Source of the DNA: Patulibacter minatonensis DSM 18081
GTDB lineage: Bacteria > Actinomycetota > Thermoleophilia > Solirubrobacterales > Solirubrobacteraceae
Assembly: GCF_000519325.1 (NCBI RefSeq)
Contig: NZ_KI912613.1
Coordinates: forward strand, 4,472,469-4,536,468
Direction of reading: 5' to 3'
DNA length: 64,000 nt
Position numbers and translations under genes: made by a program. Below, piece by piece: positions 7,828 to 15,573 of the stretch. Within the stretch, counting starts at the first letter, position 1. Each line of letters opens with the position of its first letter. A model generated the notes under the pieces. It was not told the DNA's origin and did no database searches. It saw nothing but the letters and a program-made list of their open reading frames with translations.

Positions 7828-9003
7828 CTAGCCGGCCTCCAAGCGCCGACCGAGAAATGCACTCTCCGTGCACATGGAGGCCCCAGAGCGCCGGAATCGG
7901 GCCCCTAGAGAGATCCGGTGGCGAACGTCACGGGCGGCGAGGATCGTGGCCTCCGGGTCCAGGTTCGGCTGCCCCTCGAACTCGGCGATCACGTGCCCGT
8001 ATGTCGACAGCACGAGCTTCGGGCTGTTTCGGAGCTGCTCGGACACGTAGTGGATCGTGTGGCCGGCCGCCAGGAGCAGCGACGCGAAGCTGTGCCGCAG
8101 GTCGTACGGGCGCTGGTACTCCACCCCCGCCCGCTCGAGTGCGTCGGTCCACTGGCGGGCGCGCCAGTTGTCCATCGCCGTCTTCGACGCGACGACCTTG
8201 TCCGGGCCGATCGGGAACACCAGCGCTCCGGGACGCGCACCAGGGTTCGCGCGCTTCCATGACTTCAGGTCGTCCGCCAAGGGCGCGAGCAGCTTGACGG
8301 GCATCACGTTCCCCGTCTTCGTGCGCTTCACCCCACCGATCCCGTCGACCGCCCGCTGGACCGTGATCGTCCGCAGGCCGATGTCCTGCCAGCGGAGCGC
8401 GAACGCCTCCCCCGGTCTCAGGCCCGCGTACGCCAACACCGACACCAGCGTCCGGTCACGCAGCTCGAGGCGGCTACGAACGAGCTCGACCGTTGCCGGC
8501 GCGAGAGGCTGAACGGCCTCGGTGGGATTCTTCACGACGGGGCGGACCAGGGCGACGGGGTTCGCGTCGAGCTCGCCGTCCTCCGCAGCGCGCTGCAGGA
8601 TCATCCCGAGCAGCGATAGCGCCCGGTTCAGGTTGTGTGGCCCCGCCCCGGCCTTCAGGCGCTTGGACTGCCACTCCCGTATCCGCTTCGGCGTCAGCGA
8701 CCGCAACGGGACCGGCCCGAGCTCGGTCAGGATGTGCGCGGACAGCAACTCGCGGTAGAACGCCTGCGTTCGGGGGGACTTCCGGGAGAAGTGGTCCGGG
8801 ATCATCGTCTTCTCGACGAAGTCCGCGAGGCTGCTCTTTCCACTCTCGACACGGTGCAGCAGGCCGCGCTGCTTCAGGCGTCGCATCTCGCGGTCCCAGT
8901 CGTCCGCGTCCGCCTTGAGGTCGAACGTGCGACCGCGCTGCTTACCCTCCTCGTCGCGCCACCGAACGATCCACTTTCCGTTCGGCTGCTTGCCGACACT
9001 CAT
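7828..9003 (-). CDS. int: Tyrosine-recombinase integrase
   Basis: 391 residues; catalyses site-specific recombination between attP and the tRNA-Val attB. In order: N-terminal arm-binding region (SVGKQPNGKWIVRWRDEEG), SAM-like core-binding domain (about 58-160), catalytic domain with R196 (YAGLRPGEAFALRW), a YDLRHSFAS block carrying R303, and nucleophile Y335 (STYGHV). The usual first His of HxxR is Tyr300, and the usual LGH motif reads LRN; such variants occur in actinophage enzymes. The start at 9003 has AAGGACG upstream and overlaps the excisionase-like gene by ATGA. It ends next to attL. Confidence 0.95.
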   Translation of the reverse strand: MSVGKQPNGKWIVRWRDEEGKQRGRTFDLKADADDWDREMRRLKQRGLLHRVESGKSSLADFVEKTMIPDHFSRKSPRTQAFYRELLSAHILTELGPVPLRSLTPKRIREWQSKRLKAGAGPHNLNRALSLLGMILQRAAEDGELDANPVALVRPVVKNPTEAVQPLAPATVELVRSRLELRDRTLVSVLAYAGLRPGEAFALRWQDIGLRTITVQRAVDGIGGVKRTKTGNVMPVKLLAPLADDLKSWKRANPGARPGALVFPIGPDKVVASKTAMDNWRARQWTDALERAGVEYQRPYDLRHSFASLLLAAGHTIHYVSEQLRNSPKLVLSTYGHVIAEFEGQPNLDPEATILAARDVRHRISLGARFRRSGASMCTESAFLGRRLEAG

Positions 9004-9359
9004 GCTGCTCGTCCTTTTCGCTGGGGCTTCATCGCGTCGAGGACCCGCGCGGACGCCGCGGCGTGTGGGCCGGCCTTGCGGTCGTACGCGCGCGCGGGCC
9101 CGTGATCTTTCTTGGCCTTCGGCTCGACCACCGCGTCCGCCGGGATCAGCCAGCGATGCCCGACCTTCGTCGCGGTCGGGATGCGGCCATCGCGGCACCA
9201 CCGCTCCACCGTGCGCGGGTTCGCGTTCCATCGCTCCGCCATCTCGGCGGCGGTGAACCTGCGGTCCGGGTCGATCGCGGCGACCAGCAACCCCGCGACG
9301 CGCTCAGCGCCGGCGGGGTTCTGCTCGATCTCCGCGGCGAGCTGGTCGAGGAGGTTCAT
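9000..9359 (-). CDS. MerR-type helix-turn-helix protein, probable excisionase
   Basis: 119 residues. The middle (FTAAEMAERWNANPRTVERW, then GRIPTATKVGHRWLIP) is the winged-helix pattern of the HTH_17/excisionase family, which binds DNA near att sites and directs excision. The tail is basic. It lies immediately upstream of int with a 4-bp ATGA overlap, the usual xis-int coupling. A plain transcription regulator is the alternative. Confidence 0.8.
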   Translation of the reverse strand: MNLLDQLAAEIEQNPAGAERVAGLLVAAIDPDRRFTAAEMAERWNANPRTVERWCRDGRIPTATKVGHRWLIPADAVVEPKAKKDHGPARAYDRKAGPHAAASARVLDAMKPQRKGRAA

Positions 9360-9577
9360 GCTGCTGCGGCGTACTTGTCGACGATCGGCGCGGTCGTCAG
9401 GTCGACCGTCAGCCAGTCGATGTCTTCCTGGTCTTCGACCCACACGTACCGGTCGATCGCCCAGACCTGGGCGCACCACTGCTCGCGTCGGATCGCCATG
9501 ATCGACACGTCCAGCCCGGCTGTCTTGCAGAGCTCGGCTAGGACGGACCTGTCGCTGCGTAGTTCGTTGAGGTTCAT
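9356..9577 (-). CDS. Small phage protein, unknown
   Basis: 73 residues, acidic, with many Trp and Asp (WVEDQEDIDWLTVDLTT). No family is recognised. It is linked by ATGA overlaps to both the xis-like gene downstream and the next gene upstream, so it belongs to the early leftward operon. Confidence 0.75.
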   Translation of the reverse strand: MNLNELRSDRSVLAELCKTAGLDVSIMAIRREQWCAQVWAIDRYVWVEDQEDIDWLTVDLTTAPIVDKYAAAA

Positions 9578-9789
9578 GCTGCCTCGTGGTTGGCGTGGGT
9601 TCGAACGGCGACGTACTCGACGTGCCGCCAGCCGGCGCAGCAGCCTGCAAGAGCGGCGGCGCCTTCGGCATCTGGGGTGGCGTTGATGACGCCGTTGGGC
9701 CCGAGCACCACGTGAAGCCTCGGGTGGTCGTGGCGATCCAGCTTGGTGGGCTCGAGGCCCGCGACCGCACGGCCGGCGGGCTCATGCAT
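9574..9789 (-). CDS. Small phage protein, unknown
   Basis: 71 residues from ATG 9789, chosen for a GGAG at proper distance. ATG 9807 (MSRRTP) also has a GAGGG upstream. The protein contains HDHPRLHVVLGPNGVI and a C-terminal WRHVEYVAVRTHANH. Not recognised. It overlaps both neighbours in the early operon. Confidence 0.65.
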   Translation of the reverse strand: MHEPAGRAVAGLEPTKLDRHDHPRLHVVLGPNGVINATPDAEGAAALAGCCAGWRHVEYVAVRTHANHEAA

Positions 9790-10228
9790 CGGGGTTCTCC
9801 GGCTCATGGATTGCCCTCGATGTGGGGAACGCTCGCCCGAGGTCGGCAAGGCTGTAGATCGCGGTGTAGCCGTCGGGTGCCCAGCGCGTGTTCGACACGG
9901 AGGCGGGGTGCCGGGGCGGCCACTCGGGCTTGCCGCGCGTCTTGCCTGTGCGGACGGCGAGCAAGCCGCGGGTGCTGGGGTTCCCGGTCCAGTACGTGCC
10001 GACGATGAAGTCGAATCCCTCGTACTCGAAGCCGCAGAGCGCGCGCTCGAAGCGGGGCGACAGGACGGTCAGGTCTTCGATTCCGAGGTCGTCGTGGTCG
10101 ATCTCCAGGATGCGCCTGGCGATCGGCAGGACGTCGAGGCGGGCGCGTCGGTCGCGATCGCGCGCCTCCTCCGCGTCGCGCGCGTCCTGCTCGCTCGCCT
10201 TCCGGCGTGCCCGATCAAGCAGCCCCAT
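9782..10228 (-). CDS. Phage protein, unknown (early operon)
   Basis: 148 residues. A charged helical N-terminus (LLDRARRKASEQDARDAEEA) is followed by a compact domain (VLSPRFERALCGFEYEGFDF, TYWTGNPSTRGLLAVRTGKT). The ATG follows AGGAGGGTCCCG, a strong ribosome-binding site placed inside one of the recurring start-associated elements. Family not recognised. Confidence 0.7.
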   Translation of the reverse strand: MGLLDRARRKASEQDARDAEEARDRDRRARLDVLPIARRILEIDHDDLGIEDLTVLSPRFERALCGFEYEGFDFIVGTYWTGNPSTRGLLAVRTGKTRGKPEWPPRHPASVSNTRWAPDGYTAIYSLADLGRAFPTSRAIHEPENPDA

Positions 10229-10403
10229 CGGGACCCTCCTTCTGACCAGCGGCAGCGCGGTGCCGATCGACGTGTTCGGCGATGCGTCGGGCCTTCGCGG
10301 TGTAGGTCGCTCGGTGCATCCCCTTGCCGGGGTCGTAGCCCCAGTTGCCACAGTCCTCGTAGTAGAGGACCTGGGCGATGGCGTGAATCTCCTTCTCGGT
10401 CAT
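10215..10403 (-). CDS. Small phage protein, unknown
   Basis: 62 residues: MTEKEIHAIAQVLYYEDCGN, then a basic helix. The ATG has AAAGGAGGGTCG upstream. Its C-terminus (RAAAGQKEGPDG) is coded by a start-associated element that supplies the ribosome-binding site of the next gene. Function unknown. Confidence 0.7.
   Translation of the reverse strand: MTEKEIHAIAQVLYYEDCGNWGYDPGKGMHRATYTAKARRIAEHVDRHRAAAGQKEGPDGAA
10231..10258 (-). repeat. Start-associated element, type 2
   Basis: On the minus strand reads CCGCTGGTCAG then AAGGAGGG ahead of the next ATG. It codes AAAGQ in the upstream gene. See also 11281, 34792, 34926 and 51918. Confidence 0.7.
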
Positions 10404-10624
10404 CGACCCTCCTTTTGACGTTCGGCCGGGTCGAACGGCTGCGGGTCGGAGTAGAGCGCCACGCGCTGCTCGGTCACGATGTCGTCGAACGGGGGGACCG
10501 CGTTCGCCATGTCGTTGATCTGCGCATCGAGCTTCGCGAAGTCCGTCGTCCAGTCACCGATGTCGCACGACGCCGGGTCCTTGCGGTCGACGCCGACGGC
10601 GCGGTACTGCTTCTCAGGCCACAT
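10400..10624 (-). CDS. Small phage protein, unknown
   Basis: 74 residues, MWPEKQYRAVGVDRK start, acidic middle (DIGDWTTDFAKLDAQINDM). ATGA overlap with the downstream gene. No known family; member of the early operon. Confidence 0.65.
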   Translation of the reverse strand: MWPEKQYRAVGVDRKDPASCDIGDWTTDFAKLDAQINDMANAVPPFDDIVTEQRVALYSDPQPFDPAERQKEGR

Positions 10625-10688
10625 CGGCGCCCTCCTCGGGCTCGTACTTCTGACGTTGCTCGGTGGCCCTCGTTGTGGGGTTCAGCAT
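10614..10688 (-). CDS. Possible 24-residue leader peptide
   Basis: MLNPTTRATEQRQKYEPEEG followed by four residues. Most of it is coded by a start-associated element, and its stop overlaps the next start by 11 bases. It may be a translated linker that couples the flanking genes rather than a functional protein. Confidence 0.35.
   Translation of the reverse strand: MLNPTTRATEQRQKYEPEEGADVA
10647..10673 (-). repeat. Start-associated element, type 1
   Basis: Minus strand: ACGAGGGCCACCGAGCAACG, then TCAGAAG. Codes RATEQRQK. It precedes the start at 10624. Confidence 0.7.
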
Positions 10689-10873
10689 CGGCGGCCCTTC
10701 GCTCGGCGGGCGGCACGGCGGCGCTCGTCCGCGCGAACGTCGGCGGCGTCGGCGACGAACGCCCCGCGGCCAGGCCAGCGCCCGGCGTGGAGGTCCCCGC
10801 CCAACGGACCGAGCGGCGCCCTGGCGATGAACCCGAGGGACTTCTTGATCGTGACCTTCGTCCGGCGCTTCAT
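10682..10873 (-). CDS. Small basic phage protein, unknown
   Basis: 63 residues, strongly basic (MKRRTKVTIKKSLGFIARAP at the start, ADERRRAARRAKGRRC at the end), suggesting nucleic-acid binding. The ATG follows CAGGAGCAGGG, part of a start-associated element. Not recognised. Confidence 0.65.
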   Translation of the reverse strand: MKRRTKVTIKKSLGFIARAPLGPLGGDLHAGRWPGRGAFVADAADVRADERRRAARRAKGRRC

Positions 10874-11280
10874 CCCTGCTCCTGACGCTGCTCGGTAGCC
10901 CTCGAAGCACGAGCAGCACGGGCAGCCAGCGACGCAGTGCGATCGCGTGCGGCGCGGTCGCACTCCGAGGCCAGTCGCATCCACTCCTTCCGTGGCACGC
11001 CGGGCTGCGCCTCGTCATCGGAGGGAGCCAGCCGGGACGCGCGACGCTTTCGCCAAGCGTCGTGCAGCACATCGGGCACCGGCAGCGTGCCACGGGCGTT
11101 GTTGCATCCCGCGTGAGCCAGGCGCATGTTGTTGACGGAGTAGGTGCCGCCCTTGCTAGAGGGTCGAGCATGGTCGATCGTCGCCCTCTCGGGACCGTGC
11201 CCGGCAAGCGGAACGCGTTGTCCGCACAGCCAGCAGATCCCGTGATCTCGCTTGTAGGTCGCCCGCAGGTTCGTGCTCAT
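10870..11280 (-). CDS. HNH endonuclease
   Basis: 136 residues. The HNH fold is visible: CWLCGQ and a second zinc pair (AHAGCN), the catalytic block TIDHARPSSKGGTYSVNNM, and the closing NMRLAHAGCNNARG. It cuts DNA with a single metal ion. Here it lies in the early operon, not next to terminase, so packaging is less likely than nicking or mobility. The C-terminus (SRATEQRQEQG) is coded by a start-associated element. Confidence 0.85.
   Translation of the reverse strand: MSTNLRATYKRDHGICWLCGQRVPLAGHGPERATIDHARPSSKGGTYSVNNMRLAHAGCNNARGTLPVPDVLHDAWRKRRASRLAPSDDEAQPGVPRKEWMRLASECDRAARDRTASLAARAARASRATEQRQEQG
10876..10908 (-). repeat. Start-associated element, type 1 (full form)
   Basis: Minus strand: CTTCGAGGGCTACCGAGCAG, then CGTCAGGAGCAGGG, leading straight into the ATG at 10873. 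This is the longest form and joins the type 1 and type 2 blocks. Confidence 0.75.
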
Positions 11281-11573
11281 CGCTCCTGCTCCTGACCAGC
11301 GGCAGGCACGTCGAGCAGCGACGGCTGCGCGTGCTTGCCCTTCTCGGGGCCCCAGCCGATCGGGCTGTGCGGGCACTTGGCCGGCAGGAAGTTCCCCAGG
11401 GCCTTGGCCTCGTCGAGCGATCCCAGGCGGAGGATGTCGCCACCGTCGGCGACGAACTTGGCGACCTCGCGCTTCTGCTCGCGGCCCATCAGGTGCGGCA
11501 TGCAGTCGACGAGCGTGATGCACCCGCACGGCTCGCGGCCGATCAGGACCGTCTCTCGCGTCTCGGTGCTCAT
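11277..11573 (-). CDS. Phage protein, unknown
   Basis: 98 residues with Cys-rich N-terminus (REPCGCITLVDCMPH) that may bind metal, and KFVADGGDILRLGSLDEAKA. The tail VPAAGQEQER is coded by a start-associated element feeding the HNH gene. Abuts the gene upstream. Confidence 0.65.
   Translation of the reverse strand: MSTETRETVLIGREPCGCITLVDCMPHLMGREQKREVAKFVADGGDILRLGSLDEAKALGNFLPAKCPHSPIGWGPEKGKHAQPSLLDVPAAGQEQER
11281..11305 (-). repeat. Start-associated element, type 2
   Basis: Minus strand: CTGCCGCTGGTCAGGAGCAG then GAGCG and the ATG of the HNH gene. Codes PAAGQEQER. Confidence 0.75.
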
Positions 11574-11798
11574 CTACTTGCCCTCCTGGGCGGCCTCGGC
11601 GAGCGTGTAGCCGTAGAAGCGCAGGACGTCGGTCAGGTCCTCGAGGTCGATCCAGACGCGCTCGCCGGAGTCGTTGATCCGGATGTGCAGGCCGGCGCCC
11701 TGGTCCAGGTCGATGACCGCCGGCAGGGTCACGAGATCCGTGTCCTCGTCGGGGCTGCTGGTGTAGCCGATGGTGGTCTTGATGCCTTCGATGCTCAT
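11574..11798 (-). CDS. Small acidic phage protein, unknown
   Basis: 74 residues: MSIEGIKTTIGYTSSPDEDT, then a beta-rich middle (GLHIRINDSGERVWIDLEDL). No family is recognised. ATGA overlap with the gene upstream. Confidence 0.7.
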   Translation of the reverse strand: MSIEGIKTTIGYTSSPDEDTDLVTLPAVIDLDQGAGLHIRINDSGERVWIDLEDLTDVLRFYGYTLAEAAQEGK

Positions 11799-12127
11799 GG
11801 TGTGGTGCCCTCCTGGGCGTCGGTGGTGGCGGGGCCGTCGAGTGCTTGCCGGGCAATCTCGTCGGGGTACTGCTTCTGGCGGGGGTCGCCGAACGTGCGC
11901 TCGATCTCAACCAGCGCGCGGCGGTACCGGTCGCGCTCGGCCTCCACGGCCTTCCGCTCCTTCACGAGCTCGTGGCCCAGCTCGAGCGCTTGGTGCTGGA
12001 CGCCGCCGAGGATGTCGGCGCGGACGTACTCGACCGGCTCGCCGTCGTGGCCGTACGGCCGAAGCTGGCCGGCGACCTTGACCGTGGCGCCGTGTGTTTC
12101 GTGCAGCCAGATGCGGTCAGTCGACAT
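11795..12127 (-). CDS. Phage protein with coiled-coil centre, unknown
   Basis: 110 residues. The N-terminus is beta-like (RIWLHETHGATVKVAGQLRP) with YVRADILGGV, and the central helix is charged (ELVKERKAVEAERDRYRRAL). Similar small proteins occur in actinophage early regions. Function unknown. Confidence 0.65.
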   Translation of the reverse strand: MSTDRIWLHETHGATVKVAGQLRPYGHDGEPVEYVRADILGGVQHQALELGHELVKERKAVEAERDRYRRALVEIERTFGDPRQKQYPDEIARQALDGPATTDAQEGTTP

Positions 12128-12395
12128 CGCTGGCCTCCTCTCGAACAGTCAAGGATTCGTTGACAGTTGTCCGGGATTCCCGAACAACTCCTGGCGACTG
12201 GATCTCGCGCTCGTCGTTCTTCCCGGCCCAGAACGCGCCGCGCGCGAACTCGATCAGGTCGTAGGCCTGGTCCTCGGCGTTCTCAGCAGCGAGCAGCCGT
12301 ACGGCGTCAAGCGCTGCGGTGTGGCGCGCGTCGAAGCCGTTGCTCATCTGCCCGGCGATCGCCCCGAGCGCTTCGATGCGATCCGCGCGGCTCAT
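12117..12395 (-). CDS. Small phage protein, unknown
   Basis: 92 residues from ATG 12395: MSRADRIEALGAIAGQMSNG, then a helical LLAAENAEDQAYDLIEFARG. ATGA overlap with the downstream end of the nuclease-like gene. Not recognised. Confidence 0.65.
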   Translation of the reverse strand: MSRADRIEALGAIAGQMSNGFDARHTAALDAVRLLAAENAEDQAYDLIEFARGAFWAGKNDEREIQSPGVVRESRTTVNESLTVREEASDVD

Positions 12396-13270
12396 CGGTC
12401 GCCGCCGTTCCGCCCGGGAGTAGAAGCCAGCGGCGAGGCGAGCTCTTCGGCCTTCGCCGCCATCTCGCGGTAGCGCTGCGCTTGCCGCTGAAGGTGATCG
12501 CGAAGCCGGTCGACCTCCTCGCTCCCGGCCAAGACCGCGCGCAGCGCCTTCCCGACCTCCGTGGCCTGGCCGTCGGGACCGTGACGGTGCCAGCCGTTGA
12601 TCGACACCCCTGCGGCGGCCTCGAACGCCTTGATCTCGGCGTCGAGTCGCGCGGCGTGGTTCTCCGCGCGTTCGATCGCGGCAGCGGCCATCCGGTTCGC
12701 GATCTCGTGCGTCTCGGCGTGCATCGCCGCGAGCTCTTCGTTCGTGACGCCCGACGTCTTCGTGGCCGCGCGCAGGAGCGCGGCGAGGAACGAGCGGTCG
12801 AGGCCCGGCGGGAGCGGCTGGACCTCGCCCTTCGTCCCGACCCACGGGCGCAGACGGGGCGCTTCGACCTTCTGGACCAGGCGGGCGGTGTCGCCGCCCC
12901 CCTGTGCGACGAGGAGCCCCCACGTCGGCGGGAGCTCGCCGTCCTTCACGATCGCGGCGTCGCCGACGACGAGCCAGAACCGATCTGCGCGCTCGCAGAA
13001 CCCGTCGGCCTTCTGCGGGTCCTTGAGCTCGCGGAGCCAGTCCGAGCGAGAGCACTTGATCTCGAAGGCGTCAATCGTCAGCCCGCGGGACTTCCACAGG
13101 TGCATCGCGTAGCCGTCGATCGTCCGGCGCGCGTCAAAGCCTGCGGCGTCGCGGACGTGCGGGATGAAGGCGTAGGCGTCGCCGTTGCCCGAGGTCTGCT
13201 CGTGGCGGCGGCGGAGCATGGCGATCATCTCGCCCTCGGTCCGCTTCACGATGGCCTTCGCGGGGCTCAC
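12392..13270 (-). CDS. MmcB-like PD-(D/E)XK nuclease-fold protein with coiled-coil tail
   Basis: 292 residues from GTG 13270, chosen because it overlaps the upstream stop as GTGA and has GGGAGA upstream. Residues about 40-110 hold DGYAMHLWKSRGLTIDAFEI followed by KCSRSDWLRELKD, matching the D..E-x-K layout of MmcB-type DNA-repair proteins, with ADRFWLVVGD after. The C-terminal third is helical and charged. DNA-processing role is inferred; activity is not proven. Confidence 0.65.
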   Translation of the reverse strand: MSPAKAIVKRTEGEMIAMLRRRHEQTSGNGDAYAFIPHVRDAAGFDARRTIDGYAMHLWKSRGLTIDAFEIKCSRSDWLRELKDPQKADGFCERADRFWLVVGDAAIVKDGELPPTWGLLVAQGGGDTARLVQKVEAPRLRPWVGTKGEVQPLPPGLDRSFLAALLRAATKTSGVTNEELAAMHAETHEIANRMAAAAIERAENHAARLDAEIKAFEAAAGVSINGWHRHGPDGQATEVGKALRAVLAGSEEVDRLRDHLQRQAQRYREMAAKAEELASPLASTPGRNGGDR

Positions 13271-13638
13271 GAGCGATCTCCCTTCGTCCCAGTTGTAGGG
13301 GCCGGCGGCCACTCGCAGTTCGGGCAGCCCCGGCACGGCGCGGACAGCTCCGCCTGCGGGTCACCAGACGACGACGGGTTCCACGTGATCTCCCCGGACC
13401 CGTCACACGCCGGGTCCTCCTTGTTGTCCATCAGCTTCTCCACGCAGGAGTCGCAGCGAGCCCACGAGCCGTCATCCGTGACCAGGCCGTACCGGCCTTC
13501 CTGGTGCGCGACGATCGCGTCATCGGCGGTGAGGTACGGCGGCGTCTCGTCGTGGAACACCGACTCGCCGCAGTCCGCGCACCGGAGGTCGTAGTGGGTG
13601 GGTTCGGGGAACCGTCCCGCCAGGATCGCGATGCTCAT
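13267..13638 (-). CDS. Small zinc-ribbon-like phage protein
   Basis: 123 residues with three CxxC pairs (LRCADCGES, ARCDSCVEK, CRGCPNC), suggesting one or two zinc sites. The N-terminus is MSIAILAGRFPEPTHYDLR. Function unknown; probably binds nucleic acid or protein. Overlaps both neighbours by 4 bp. Confidence 0.7.
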   Translation of the reverse strand: MSIAILAGRFPEPTHYDLRCADCGESVFHDETPPYLTADDAIVAHQEGRYGLVTDDGSWARCDSCVEKLMDNKEDPACDGSGEITWNPSSSGDPQAELSAPCRGCPNCEWPPAPTTGTKGDRS

Positions 13639-13907
13639 GCTGCCGCCTCGTTCCGGTCGTCGTCCTCGTCCCAGTGCTCAAGCGCATCGGCGGGCACCAT
13701 GTCCCCGTCGACCTCGAACACCCACCCCGCGGGCTCCGCGGGCTCGTCCTTCCGAGCCGGCCATCCGCCAAACCACTCGACGGACTCGACGACGTGCGGC
13801 GGCCAGCGGCTGTCGACGACAACCTTGTCGCCCACCGCGAACGACGGATTCCCGCGCCGGCGGTCCTCTTCGATCTCTCGGGCCTCGGCCCGACTCATCG
13901 CGCTCAT
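13635..13907 (-). CDS. Small acidic phage protein, unknown
   Basis: 90 residues. Contains a KOW/SH3-like stretch (FAVGDKVVVDSRWPPHVVES) typical of short beta-barrel proteins, then a Trp- and Asp-rich tail. ATGA overlaps on both sides. Not assigned. Confidence 0.65.
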   Translation of the reverse strand: MSAMSRAEAREIEEDRRRGNPSFAVGDKVVVDSRWPPHVVESVEWFGGWPARKDEPAEPAGWVFEVDGDMVPADALEHWDEDDDRNEAAA

Positions 13908-14182
13908 GCCGCCTTCCCTTCCACCAGGGCCAGCTGGCCCGTCTCTTCTTCGGTGACGACCGCCAGGCGCTTCACGTACGTCGCGGTCCCGTTGCTCTCG
14001 AAGCGGGTGTCGATCACGACGCCGGCCTTTCGGAGCTCGTAGATCCGAGCCGCGACCCGCTGGATCGGCAGGCCGCCGTCCAGCACGTTCGGTGCCGCGA
14101 ACTCGGTCTCGTTGAAGTAGCCGCGCTCGTCCAGCACCTTCTCGATGCGGGAGACCTGCGTCGGCTTGTTGTTCCGGCTCAT
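13904..14182 (-). CDS. Winged-helix DNA-binding protein
   Basis: 92 residues. RIEKVLDERGYFNETEFAAP, then QRVAARIYELRKAGVVIDTR and a beta-hairpin wing (GTATYVKRL) fit a winged helix-turn-helix. Probably a phage regulator or replication accessory. ATGA-coupled in the early operon. Confidence 0.65.
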   Translation of the reverse strand: MSRNNKPTQVSRIEKVLDERGYFNETEFAAPNVLDGGLPIQRVAARIYELRKAGVVIDTRFESNGTATYVKRLAVVTEEETGQLALVEGKAA

Positions 14183-14469
14183 GCCGCGTCCCTTCGCGGC
14201 ACCGGAGCGGGCCGGATCGGCAGCCGCGTCACCGGGTCCTGCAACAGCGCCAGCTGGTTCTCGTTCTCCTCGAGCCACGCCAGGCGATCCGCCTCGCGCT
14301 CCTCCGCCGACTTCCGCACGAACCGCTCGCCCGGAGTGCGGCCGGTGAGCTCGCGGTACGTGGAGACCTCCTCGCCGCATGCCTTCTCGGACTGCAGGCG
14401 CGCGTCGAGGTCCTCCTCCATCGCGCGGTAGTACGACGGGTCGGGGCCGTGCATCCCGTACTGGCTCAC
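14179..14469 (-). CDS. Phage protein, unknown
   Basis: 96 residues, helical and charged (KSAEEREADRLAWLEENENQ). N-terminus MSQYGMHGPDPSYYRAMEED. No family. ATGA overlaps. Confidence 0.65.
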   Translation of the reverse strand: MSQYGMHGPDPSYYRAMEEDLDARLQSEKACGEEVSTYRELTGRTPGERFVRKSAEEREADRLAWLEENENQLALLQDPVTRLPIRPAPVPRRDAA

Positions 14470-14657
14470 CGGAACACCTCGGCATCCGACAGGGCCGATG
14501 CCAGTGCCGCGGCGGCCTCCGCGAGCTTCGCGGCCTTGCGCTGCGCCGCGTCGCGGGACAGCGGGGTCGCGGACTCCATCAGCAGCCGGTGCAGGTCCTG
14601 CACGTCCTCACCGGTCTGCACGACCTGCGGCAGGACGAGATCCCTCACCGCGGTCAT
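14466..14657 (-). CDS. Small phage protein, unknown
   Basis: 63 residues, mostly helix (SRDAAQRKAAKLAEAAAALA). It is directly upstream of, and ATGA-coupled to, the preceding small gene, and directly downstream of the ATPase gene. Function unknown. Confidence 0.65.
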   Translation of the reverse strand: MTAVRDLVLPQVVQTGEDVQDLHRLLMESATPLSRDAAQRKAAKLAEAAAALASALSDAEVFR

Positions 14658-15409
14658 GCGGGCACCTCAAGCTGCAGCCCCGCGGGCTCCTGCACCCCGC
14701 CGGCCATCAGCGCCTTGCGGTACGTGTCGAGCCACTCGGACAGGTCGAGTTGGCGGGATGTGCCGAGCCCACCGGACCGGTCGCCACCGATGCGTCCGTT
14801 GTGCTCGACGAGGACACCCATGTACTGCGGGCCGTCGTCCGTCTCGTGGCGACCGCAGTACGCGATCACGTCCGCTTCACCGCAGACCTTCGCGGTCGAT
14901 GCGCCGCCGATCATCGGCTCGACGATCCGGTCGCCGGTGTCGGAGTCGGACACCTTCTGATGCGCCAAGAACACGACGTTGACGGGCAGGTCGCGCATCC
15001 CGACGACGAACCCCTCGACGATCTTCGCGATGTCTCCCCACTGCTGGATCGAGGGCTGCTTGCCGCGGCCGATGTTCCGGCCGAGCTGATCGCGGACCTT
15101 GCCGATGGTGTCGATGACGACGGTCTTGACCTTCGGTGCCATCCCGTCACGGACGTGGAGGTACACCTGGTCGAGGATCGGCTTGATCTGGTCGTCCTTC
15201 TCGACGCGGACCTCGTGGATGTCGGAGCCGCGGGAGGCGGCAACCTTGCGGGCGTAGCCGAGTGCGCCACCGCCCTCGAGGTTGACCCAGAGGATCGGTC
15301 CGGGAGCGGTGGCGGCTGCGGCGGTCTTCCCGCTCTTCGGGGGTCCGTAGAGGAGGACGTTGAAGGTGTCGGGCGCGTTCGGCGCGTCGACGAAGTTGAG
15401 GGGGCTCAT
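14654..15409 (-). CDS. Sak4-like RecA-fold ATPase (ssDNA annealing/recombination)
   Basis: 251 residues. Walker A GPPKSGKT (22-29), Walker B TVVIDT (about D100) and a Q-containing block VVFLAHQKVSDSDTGD place it in the AAA_24/Sak4 group of phage single-strand recombinases, which are RecA-like cores. SSB is encoded about 700 bp upstream in the same operon; that pairing is typical, since Sak4 proteins depend on SSB. No partner exonuclease is evident except possibly the MmcB-like protein. Confidence 0.85.
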   Translation of the reverse strand: MSPLNFVDAPNAPDTFNVLLYGPPKSGKTAAAATAPGPILWVNLEGGGALGYARKVAASRGSDIHEVRVEKDDQIKPILDQVYLHVRDGMAPKVKTVVIDTIGKVRDQLGRNIGRGKQPSIQQWGDIAKIVEGFVVGMRDLPVNVVFLAHQKVSDSDTGDRIVEPMIGGASTAKVCGEADVIAYCGRHETDDGPQYMGVLVEHNGRIGGDRSGGLGTSRQLDLSEWLDTYRKALMAGGVQEPAGLQLEVPA

Positions 15410-15573
15410 CGGTGGACCTCGCGGTGCGGGGTGGACTTGATGCGGACCGTCGTGCCGATGACCGGCCGCCGGTTGATGCGCCGCGCGGAGTGACGCTGGA
15501 ATCGGTCGAGGCCGATGACGATCGCGAGATTCACGAGGAACCAGACGGCAATGAACAGCCAGACCCAGGTCAT
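15406..15573 (-). CDS. Small single-pass membrane protein
   Basis: 55 residues: MTWVWLFIAVWFLVNLAIVI is one membrane helix, then a basic tail ending STPHREVHR. The stop overlaps the Sak4-like start (ATGA), and the start overlaps the upstream stop. Both junctions support a real gene. Function unknown. Confidence 0.65.
   Translation of the reverse strand: MTWVWLFIAVWFLVNLAIVIGLDRFQRHSARRINRRPVIGTTVRIKSTPHREVHR

Noticed and set aside
9000-9785. One 261-codon gene covering the excisionase-like region
   Set aside because: The first half runs across two ATGA-linked genes in other frames. The HTH part has its own start at 9359.
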